A stretch of DNA of 39,749 nt from Bacteroidales bacterium (lineage in GTDB: Bacteria > Bacteroidota > Bacteroidia > Bacteroidales > UBA7960), in assembly GCA_007125585.1 (NCBI GenBank), contig SLCY01000051.1:1-39749 (forward strand), given 5' to 3'. Positions 34,288 through 39,749 of this stretch are shown one piece after another. The notes beneath the pieces are model-generated. The model was given only the letters and a program-made list of their open reading frames with translations. It did no database searches and was not told the origin of the DNA. Position 1 is the stretch's first letter. Each line of letters opens with the position of its first letter. Position numbers and translations under genes: made by a program.

Positions 34288-35691
34288 TCAGCTCATTGCC
34301 CGGGCCAGTCCTTCGAAGGCTTTCCTGAACGGTTCCATCGGGGCGCTTAACACCCCGGCACCCACTTGTCCCACCCCGGGATTTTTATGGGCCACCCCCG
34401 TATCAATGAAGGGGGTGATATTTTTTTCGATCACCTTACGCACATCGATGCCTGTGGGGGTGCCGCGGAAGTTAAGATAGGGGATCTGGTAGACGTTGTT
34501 TTCGCCTGCAGTGATCTCGTACATATCCATGGTATACTGGAAGGCATCTTCGGCTGTTCCGCCAACGAATTGCACGATGGCGGGGGATGCCGCGATGGCG
34601 AAGCCTCCCAGGCCAACGGTCTCGGTTACAGAGCTGTCTCCGATATCAGGATTTGCATCCGCTTTGGTATAACCGGGAAAGAAGAGCGCGTCGGGGACCA
34701 GGGCTTCTCCTGTAAACCATTTGTCGCCGGTCCCGGCAAGCTGAACACCAAAATCTGTCCCGTTGCGTGCCATCACCAGCACGAGGCTGCTGCAGGGAAT
34801 ATTACGGGCAGCGTCGAGGCAGCATTTGGCGGCGGGCATGGACAGGTTCAGGAAAAAGTGATCATTCCCGTTGATGAAGTCCAGCACACTGACGGCAGCC
34901 TCTTTATTGGGGGCTGTTTCCACAACAGCAGGCGCCACCGTTCTGTAAAACAGCGAGTTGGCCGCGCGATTGCGGTTGTGTACCTCATCGCCCATATGCA
35001 GCGCCTGCGCAATGATGTTTTTCAGGTCAACCTTTCCAAGCCGTTCAACAGCAGACCTCAGCACGGGATACAGCCCTTCCTCCATCCATTTGAGTCTTTG
35101 AATCACCTCCGGGGCATAAGCGCCGTAACGCAGCACCTTGCCAAGTCCTTCGTTCAGGGTACAAAAAGCAACATTGCCATGGGCCTCATTCTCTACAATG
35201 AACACCGGCATGGATGCCGAGACAATGCCTGCCATGGGTCCGACAGCAGAATGTTCGTGGCAGGGTGCAAATTCTACCTCTCCGGAGGATGCAAGTTTTT
35301 TGGCTTCCTCCACCGTACCGGCCATGCCCTCGTAGATAAGTGCGCCGATGACCGCACCGCGCGTCGGCCCGCACATCCTGTCCCAGGCAATGGGCGGCCC
35401 TGAATGCAGGATCAGGTTCTTTCTCATCCGCGGGATGACTTTTTCGGCAACATCCAATCCGGTCAGCATGGGTTTGCCTTCCAAAACGATATTGAGGGCC
35501 CTGGCATTGGCCGCATCTGTCCTGTCCCTGTTTGAAGCGATCTTTTCAATCGCCTTGCTGTCGACATCAACAGGGGGTTTCCATTGAAGCTGAATGGCAT
35601 CCACACCAAGCTGGTCGAGGTCCTCCCTGAAAGACAACAGTCCTGCGTTGATCACCTTCAGCGGTTTATTAAAAAGGTCGTTTATTGACAT
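34288..35691 (-). CDS. ylbE: DUF1116 protein (YlbE/AllG type), carbamoyltransferase-associated
   Basis: The 467-residue protein matches DUF1116. Characteristic segments are MCGPTRGAVIGALIYEGMAG, ASSGEVEFAPCHEHSAVG, MPVFIVENEAHGNVAF, AAKCCLDAARN, MARNGTDFGVQLAG and VTETVGLGGFAIAASPAIV. In E. coli the homologue YlbE (AllG) is encoded with FdrA (AllF) and YlbF (AllH), and the trio has been linked to oxamate carbamoyltransferase, which produces carbamoyl phosphate at the end of anaerobic allantoin use. Here it follows fdrA by 11 bases, so the set is intact. The catalytic residues are not known to me. The length is slightly above the E. coli protein. Confidence 0.92.
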   Translation of the reverse strand: MSINDLFNKPLKVINAGLLSFREDLDQLGVDAIQLQWKPPVDVDSKAIEKIASNRDRTDAANARALNIVLEGKPMLTGLDVAEKVIPRMRKNLILHSGPPIAWDRMCGPTRGAVIGALIYEGMAGTVEEAKKLASSGEVEFAPCHEHSAVGPMAGIVSASMPVFIVENEAHGNVAFCTLNEGLGKVLRYGAYAPEVIQRLKWMEEGLYPVLRSAVERLGKVDLKNIIAQALHMGDEVHNRNRAANSLFYRTVAPAVVETAPNKEAAVSVLDFINGNDHFFLNLSMPAAKCCLDAARNIPCSSLVLVMARNGTDFGVQLAGTGDKWFTGEALVPDALFFPGYTKADANPDIGDSSVTETVGLGGFAIAASPAIVQFVGGTAEDAFQYTMDMYEITAGENNVYQIPYLNFRGTPTGIDVRKVIEKNITPFIDTGVAHKNPGVGQVGAGVLSAPMEPFRKAFEGLARAMS

Positions 35692-35702
35692 GGTCAGGCG
35701 AT

Positions 35703-37253
35703 TTATCGGGCAATGTTCTGTATTATTTTACCTGTCAGCATGGCAGCGGCACTATTCGAACGCATTACGACAACGCCGGCATTTTCAAGCTGTTGTATCA
35801 CATTTCTTCTGTTTTGCGGGTCACCATCGGTACCTGTTACCGAACAAACGAATAACAGTCCGGGAGCTGCCGCTGTTGCTTCCCTGATTGCCGGGACCAG
35901 TTCATCAGCAGGCGACAGGTGGGCCCCGTGGCCCAGGACCACGTCAAAAAGAATGACAGCCACCTCTTTGTCTGCAGCCTCCTCACCGATCCTTTTGTTT
36001 CGAAGAGAGAAGTCGATCATGGGATGGGGCCTTCCTGTGGTAAATGCATCCTCACCCATGTCGATGACGGTATGGCCCTTGCTCTTCCAGGGATCCTTTA
36101 ACCGGTAGTCATCGTGCAAGGGTGTGTTGCTCCACACATATCCTGCTGCCCCTTTCAGCAGCAGCTGTGCCTCATCGCACAGGGTTCCCCCGCTGAACAG
36201 TCCACGTACGAACCTGCCTTTTCTGCCTGTCGACAGCTTTTCGGCCAGCACGGATATTTCATTTTCCCTCTCTGTCAACTTCTCTTTGACTATTTGAACG
36301 TCCTCACCCCGTGAAATGTTTGTTGCCACCAGTGCCGCCTCCTCCAGGTCAGCCACCGGGATGGCGCCTGAACGGCGGACCTGCTCAAGGTTTCCGCCAA
36401 TAAAAATCGCGACGACGGGTTTTTTGACGCGCCGGATCTCCACGGCAATCTTTTCAAGGACCTCATTGTCGGGGGGTTTGCTTATCAGAAGGATACAATG
36501 GGTGTCCTCATCGTTATTCAAGGCTTTCAGTGCTTCGATGAACATCATGCCCCCGACCTCCTTTTTCACATCTCTGCCACCTGTGCCGATGGCCTGGGAT
36601 ATGCCGGCGCCATGGTTGGAAATGATGCTGCTGGTCTCCTGCAATCCCGTTCCGGATGCAGCCACAATACCGATATGGCCCCTGCCGGCCACATTGCCAA
36701 AAGCAAGCGGCACACCGTTGATGATCGCGGTGCCACAATCGGGGCCCATCATCAACAGGCCCTTGCTTTTTGCATACGATTTGAGCACCACCTCCTCTTC
36801 GATGCTTACGTTATCGGAAAAAAGCATCACATGCAGCCCCTGCTCCAGGGCTTTCCTGGCCTCTGCGGCGGCATATCGTCCGGCGATGGAAACAAGCGCA
36901 AGGTTAGCACCTTCAAGTTGCTCCATGGCCTGTGTCCAACTCCGGGGGGCAGAAGCAGACTGACGGCCCTGCTTTTTCGTCACCTCCCCAAGAAGGGTCT
37001 CCGCTTCTTCAACGGCCCGCGCAGCAACATCCTCCGATCCCGCTTTGATGCTGATCAGCAAGTCAGTGTCTGTCGCCGGCGAAAATTCAGGCACCAGCAG
37101 CCCTGCAGCCTTCAGGATCGCCTTGTTTTCACGGGTGCCCATCACCACAGAAGAATCTGTCACACCCTCCATCTCGTTGATGCGTTTTGAAACGATCATC
37201 AATGTCACCGAATCATAATAAACACCCCTCTTTGTAACACCTTTCAGAACCAT
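35703..37253 (-). CDS. fdrA: FdrA (AllF type), acyl-CoA-synthetase-like subunit of carbamoyltransferase complex
   Basis: The 516-residue protein has the FdrA opening KGVTKRGVYYDSVTLM, followed by VVMGTRENKAIL and GLLVPEF. A Rossmann CoA-ligase-like domain has MGPDCGTAIINGVPLAFG at 169-186 and GIVAASGTGLQE at 195-206. A second ligase-like half contains GLFSGGTLCDEAQ, TTGRPHPMID and VVLGHGAHLSP. It resembles succinyl-CoA synthetase alpha and beta folds, yet the E. coli family member is tied to oxamate transcarbamylation rather than CoA ligation. The start overlaps the DUF2877 stop by 10 bases, indicating translational coupling. No carbamate kinase gene is visible within the window to use the carbamoyl phosphate. 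Confidence 0.94.
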   Translation of the reverse strand: MVLKGVTKRGVYYDSVTLMIVSKRINEMEGVTDSSVVMGTRENKAILKAAGLLVPEFSPATDTDLLISIKAGSEDVAARAVEEAETLLGEVTKKQGRQSASAPRSWTQAMEQLEGANLALVSIAGRYAAAEARKALEQGLHVMLFSDNVSIEEEVVLKSYAKSKGLLMMGPDCGTAIINGVPLAFGNVAGRGHIGIVAASGTGLQETSSIISNHGAGISQAIGTGGRDVKKEVGGMMFIEALKALNNDEDTHCILLISKPPDNEVLEKIAVEIRRVKKPVVAIFIGGNLEQVRRSGAIPVADLEEAALVATNISRGEDVQIVKEKLTERENEISVLAEKLSTGRKGRFVRGLFSGGTLCDEAQLLLKGAAGYVWSNTPLHDDYRLKDPWKSKGHTVIDMGEDAFTTGRPHPMIDFSLRNKRIGEEAADKEVAVILFDVVLGHGAHLSPADELVPAIREATAAAPGLLFVCSVTGTDGDPQNRRNVIQQLENAGVVVMRSNSAAAMLTGKIIQNIAR

Positions 37254-38194
37254 ATCCCAATTTTGTGTTTGACAGAAAAAATATATCCGGACAACAGGTC
37301 TGCCCCGGACGTGGCACCCATTGTAAGCAGCATCTTCAGGCTTTCAGTGGCTTTCTTTTTTTGGGGTGATGAATATACAAAATTTTTAAACAAGTAGAAG
37401 TAATGGCCCTCTTTAGCATGCCGCAGAAAGGAATTGACAAGGGGATTGTCTCCGCAGGCTGCCTGATATATGGCGTTTTGCAGATCCGACAAGCTCTCCT
37501 TTTCTTTGAACGCGGTAAAATGCAGCCCTAAAAGCAATCCCGCGATAAAATCATCCCCTGCCGGGGTCAGCCCTCTCCCTGTCCCTTTTAATAAGCCGAC
37601 AGCTTCTTTTGTATTTTTCGCCAAAAGGCGATCTGCGGCCTTCAAGGCATTGTCCATGAAATGAATGTCAAACCCCCCGGAAAAATTCCTGCACCTGTCG
37701 GGCTGCAGTAGAAAAAGCAGGCTGTGGGGCGCAAACAGTGCCCCGTGTTTCTCGGGTATTTCGAGGAGATAGCGTTCAAATTCACCGCAATGTATTTCAT
37801 GAAATGACAACTGTGAGCAGTAGGTGGCTGTTTGATGCCTGTTGATTTTCTCTTTACCGAAGAGAACATGGTCATTCTCAATGGTCAATGATACGGATCC
37901 CGGGAGGCTGCCATTCTTTATACAGATCCCGTTGGCCGACATGTTTTGCTCTTTGGTGGTAACATAAACCATATCATTGCCTTGACCGGCGAAGTTCGCC
38001 ACATCCCTGAAACGTGAATGCAGGTGGAAGGTTCCTGAAGGCAGGTTGTCGCCCAACACAATCTCTTCAGATAAACTTTCTGCTGGCATGGGTTTGAAAG
38101 GGTTGTTCATCACTTTATTCGGATAACAGACGGGTCGCATTATGTTTTTTAACCTTCGTACGGCTTTTTGATGACCGGTATTTTTCTTTGACAA
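37244..38194 (-). CDS. ylbF: DUF2877 protein (YlbF/AllH type), carbamoyltransferase-associated
   Basis: The 316-residue protein matches DUF2877: GRGLTPAGDDFIAGLLLG at 206-223 and MGATSGADLLSGY at 292-304 are its two signature segments. The E. coli homologue YlbF (AllH) partners FdrA and YlbE. It is the first gene of the minus-strand catabolic run and overlaps fdrA by 10 bases. Met19 and Met29 are alternative starts that would bring the length closer to the E. coli protein; the first ATG is kept because a -7 box lies about 23 bases upstream. It diverges from the mgtC-family gene over 44 bases. Confidence 0.88.
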   Translation of the reverse strand: MSKKNTGHQKAVRRLKNIMRPVCYPNKVMNNPFKPMPAESLSEEIVLGDNLPSGTFHLHSRFRDVANFAGQGNDMVYVTTKEQNMSANGICIKNGSLPGSVSLTIENDHVLFGKEKINRHQTATYCSQLSFHEIHCGEFERYLLEIPEKHGALFAPHSLLFLLQPDRCRNFSGGFDIHFMDNALKAADRLLAKNTKEAVGLLKGTGRGLTPAGDDFIAGLLLGLHFTAFKEKESLSDLQNAIYQAACGDNPLVNSFLRHAKEGHYFYLFKNFVYSSPQKKKATESLKMLLTMGATSGADLLSGYIFSVKHKIGIWF

Positions 38195-38203
38195 AAGATT
38201 TCC

Positions 38204-38247
38204 TAATTTTACAAAGCAAAATTAACAAGTAAAAGGCAATGGTCAAC
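38204..38247. promoter_or_regulatory. Overlapping divergent promoters
   Basis: On the minus strand TAATTTTG (complement of 38217-38224) is a perfect -7 box, with GTTG (complement of 38244-38247) 19 bases upstream as a weak -33. It would start the catabolic run near 38210. On the plus strand TAATTTTA (38204-38211) matches seven of eight -7 positions and would start mgtC near 38217. The two -7 boxes lie within 21 bases of each other, so simultaneous use would interfere. Confidence 0.45.
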
Positions 38248-38919
38248 ATAATCTGGGACTGGCACCTGGTGGTGCAATTGTTGTTGGCGACTGTTCTGGG
38301 TGCATTGGTGGGCCTGGAACGGGAAATTCATGGCCGGCCGGCCGGACTGAGGACGCACATTTTGGTGTGTCTTGGTGCGGCGCTTATCATCGTTGCGTTT
38401 GAAGAGCTGCAGGCAGCCCTTGTCCGCGATGGCGGGGACATTCTGGCAATGGACCCGGCCCGGGCGGCAGCTGGAGTCATTACGGGCATAGGCTTTCTGG
38501 GGGCAGGGACGATTTTAAAGGGCAAGGACCACGTCATGGGCCTTACCACTGCTGCCTCTATATGGGTGGTCGCTGCCATAGGGATCACCACCGGTCTGGG
38601 GCAATATTTTTTGGCGATCATCGCCACCGCACTGGTGCTCTTTGCCTTGTTCGTACTACACAAGATCGACATCAAATCGGAACATTACGGGGAGATCTTC
38701 CTGAAAGGCACAGGCGGGATCTCCTTTTATGAAAGCTCCCGTGAACAGATCACCCTTATGGGCTTTCAGATAAAAGGCTATGACATCGAAGCAGTTACGC
38801 AGGACGGCGAAATAAAAATCCGTTTCCTGGTAAAATACAAACAGCCCGAGATCGGGGCCAGGGTCATTGAAAGACTGTTCCTGATCAAAGGTGTCACTGC
38901 TGTTTCATGGGAAAAATAA
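38239..38919 (+). CDS. mgtC: MgtC/SapB-family inner-membrane protein
   Basis: The 226-residue protein has the MgtC N-terminal membrane domain of about four to five helices. Recognisable segments are VLGALVGLEREIHGRPAGLR, RTHILVCLGAALI, TGIGFLGAGTILKG and GLTTAASIWVVAAIG. Residues about 145-226 form a soluble C-terminal domain with an ACT-like beta-alpha pattern ending GVTAVSWEK. MgtC proteins are associated with magnesium homeostasis and, in pathogens, with modulation of ATP synthase; an ion-transport role is unproven. AAAAGG, a few bases ahead of the ATG, may act as a ribosome binding site. The gene is divergent from the catabolic run and probably unrelated to it. Confidence 0.93.
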   Translation: MVNIIWDWHLVVQLLLATVLGALVGLEREIHGRPAGLRTHILVCLGAALIIVAFEELQAALVRDGGDILAMDPARAAAGVITGIGFLGAGTILKGKDHVMGLTTAASIWVVAAIGITTGLGQYFLAIIATALVLFALFVLHKIDIKSEHYGEIFLKGTGGISFYESSREQITLMGFQIKGYDIEAVTQDGEIKIRFLVKYKQPEIGARVIERLFLIKGVTAVSWEK

Positions 38920-38942
38920 CCGGACAAACATCCACCATTCAC

Positions 38943-39506
38943 CTATATCAAACTCCTTGATACCAGCACGGCCACCAGGGCAGGCAAGGTGATATCGCCC
39001 AAAACCAGCGGGACAACGACCTTCCGGAAAGGATATCCCGTAAACGCCAGGATCCCGGTCAACAGGTTATTCGGAAACGGGGTAAAAGCCACATAAAAAT
39101 ATATAAAAGCCTGTATTGCAATCTGTGGCAGTCTTGTCAGGCGCTGCAGGATTTTTTCAAGCCGTTTTTCGAGTGAGCCCCCCGCCAGTTCCCTGGCGGC
39201 AAACCCAAAATAATAGAATAAAATATCGCCGGCTGACAATCCCAGGCCGGCGACGACCCCGATAGCAAAAGGGTGCGGGTGGCCTGCCGCCATGGCAACA
39301 ACCACCGGATAGGTCGTTAAAGTAGTGAAGGAGGTGAAGGCCCCGATCAGGGAAACAAAAAATACGATGAGGTAACTGTTCCGAAGCCCAAGGATACCCA
39401 CCATCTCTACCGGACTATATACAAGGACCATCACCATACAGCCTGTAACCAGCAATGAAAGCAGGACAAACAAGGCAATGCGCAAAGATGAAGGGTGTAT
39501 TTTCAT
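38943..39506 (-). CDS. DedA/VTT-like membrane protein
   Basis: The 187-residue protein has about five to six hydrophobic helices and the arrangement of small SNARE-associated/DedA (VTT) proteins. Relevant segments are SLIGAFTSFTTLTTYPVVVA, GVVAGLGLSAGDILFYYFG and YVAFTPFPNNLLTGILAFTG, the last resembling the re-entrant helix region with conserved Pro and Asn. DedA members are implicated in lipid scrambling or proton-linked transport; nothing here narrows that down. The start is set at ATG 39506 because a good promoter (39533-39562) lies just upstream. The in-frame ATG at 39575 precedes that promoter and adds 23 residues without family likeness. It converges with mgtC, 23 bases apart, with no terminator hairpin visible between them. 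Confidence 0.75.
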   Translation of the reverse strand: MKIHPSSLRIALFVLLSLLVTGCMVMVLVYSPVEMVGILGLRNSYLIVFFVSLIGAFTSFTTLTTYPVVVAMAAGHPHPFAIGVVAGLGLSAGDILFYYFGFAARELAGGSLEKRLEKILQRLTRLPQIAIQAFIYFYVAFTPFPNNLLTGILAFTGYPFRKVVVPLVLGDITLPALVAVLVSRSLI

Positions 39507-39532
39507 CAATAAAGCGGGGACATAGGGGGTCA

Positions 39533-39562
39533 CAAAGATAGGTGTTTCAAAGAAAAAACAAA
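39533..39562 (-). promoter_or_regulatory. Near-consensus Bacteroidota promoter of the DedA-like gene
   Basis: On the minus strand TTTG (complement of 39559-39562) is followed after 18 bases by TATCTTTG (complement of 39533-39540), a perfect -7 box. Transcription would start near 39527, about 20 bases before ATG 39506. This is the best promoter in the window and decides the start of the gene. Confidence 0.65.
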
Positions 39563-39598
39563 CCGCATGCCTCACCGGTTACCGTCATGGCTTGGTTC

Positions 39599-39617
39599 AC
39601 ATGAAAAAAATTCATGT
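39599..39617. repeat. Short perfect inverted repeat
   Basis: ACATGAA (39599-39605) and TTCATGT (39611-39617) are exact inverted copies around a five-base A spacer. The word ATGAA...TTCAT resembles the dyad at 12218-12232. It lies upstream of the DedA-like gene's promoter and could be a binding site. Confidence 0.5.
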
Positions 39618-39624
39618 ATATTTC

Positions 39625-39685
39625 TCCTGTAAAAAAACACCATCATTTTGTAAAAAAACAATATACAAAATGCTGGTGTACAGGA
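39625..39685. repeat. Long imperfect inverted repeat with internal A-bulge
   Basis: The outer arms TCCTGTA (39625-39631) and TACAGGA (39679-39685) pair perfectly. After a six-A bulge (39632-39637) the inner arms 39638-39652 and 39664-39678 pair at 14 of 15 positions (CACCA-x-CATTTTGTA). The loop is 11 A/T-rich bases (39653-39663). The total of 21 paired positions is far beyond chance. There is no U run after the stem, so a terminator is not evident. Confidence 0.75.
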
Positions 39686-39710
39686 GGAACCGCTTCGCTT
39701 TCACATGATC

Positions 39711-39749
39711 TTTTTTCATTCGTCTGTGTGTAATTTCGAATGAAAAAAA
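39711..39749. repeat. Perfect 12-base inverted repeat at the window edge
   Basis: TTTTTTCATTCG (39711-39722) and CGAATGAAAAAA (39737-39748) are exact inverted copies around a 14-base spacer. The right arm contains ATGAAAAAAA at 39740, which could be the first codons of a plus-strand gene beyond the window; too little is visible to call it. Confidence 0.65.

Noticed and set aside
34366-35403. Long open frame on the plus strand
   Set aside because: It is antisense to the DUF1116 gene and lacks any domain pattern.
35703-37253. FdrA as a succinyl-CoA synthetase subunit
   Set aside because: The fold is related, but its N-terminal motifs and the DUF1116 and DUF2877 neighbours mark it as FdrA.

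Overview
The window is a piece of a Bacteroidota chromosome, probably a T9SS-bearing member of the Bacteroidia. The evidence is a SusC/SusD pair, a hybrid two-component regulator (HTCS) with a propeller sensor, lipoproteins with acidic stretches after the lipobox cysteine, a type IX secretion C-terminal domain, and Bacteroidota-type promoters (TTTG, a spacer of about 20 bases, TAnnTTTG). I see no rRNA, tRNA, CRISPR array, transposase or phage gene. Coding density is high and no gene-free stretch exceeds about 300 bases.

Region 1 (1-12.2 kb, all minus strand). A secreted endonuclease/exonuclease/phosphatase (EEP) protein is cut by the left edge. Upstream of it lie a GH144-type surface lipoprotein with its own promoter and a membrane-spanning propeller/Y_Y_Y/LuxR regulator. 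Next come a fusion of DUF4405 membrane helices to an EEP domain, a MEMO-family protein (AmrB) and a large HTCS.

Region 2 (12.3-25.75 kb, all plus strand). This is a polysaccharide utilisation locus divergent from the HTCS. It encodes a T9SS-secreted multidomain protein, a GH130 enzyme, a YqgE-like MFS transporter, a lipoprotein paralogue of the first protein's catalytic region, SusC, SusD and a LamG surface lipoprotein, ending at a strong bidirectional terminator. The two paralogues belong to a family I cannot assign to a known glycosidase. Their arrangement suggests cleavage at the surface, SusCD import, further periplasmic cleavage, MFS uptake and GH130 processing in the cytoplasm. Two promoters in this locus share a spaced sequence element.

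Region 3 (25.77-38.2 kb, all minus strand). A catabolic gene run reads, in transcription order: DUF2877, FdrA, DUF1116, a cyclase-family metallohydrolase, three subunits of a xanthine-dehydrogenase-family molybdenum hydroxylase, a class III CoA-transferase, an amidase and the AmrS-type radical SAM enzyme. The FdrA/DUF1116/DUF2877 trio matches the E. coli proteins linked to oxamate carbamoyltransferase. The set looks like a pathway that hydroxylates a nitrogen heterocycle, opens the ring and recovers energy through carbamoyl phosphate. The substrate is unknown, and no carbamate kinase, permease or allantoin gene is present here.

Region 4 (38.2-39.75 kb). A MgtC-family membrane protein on the plus strand is divergent from the catabolic run over a 44-base gap. 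A DedA/VTT-like membrane protein on the minus strand has a near-ideal promoter. The last 150 bases hold three inverted repeats and a possible start codon at the very edge.
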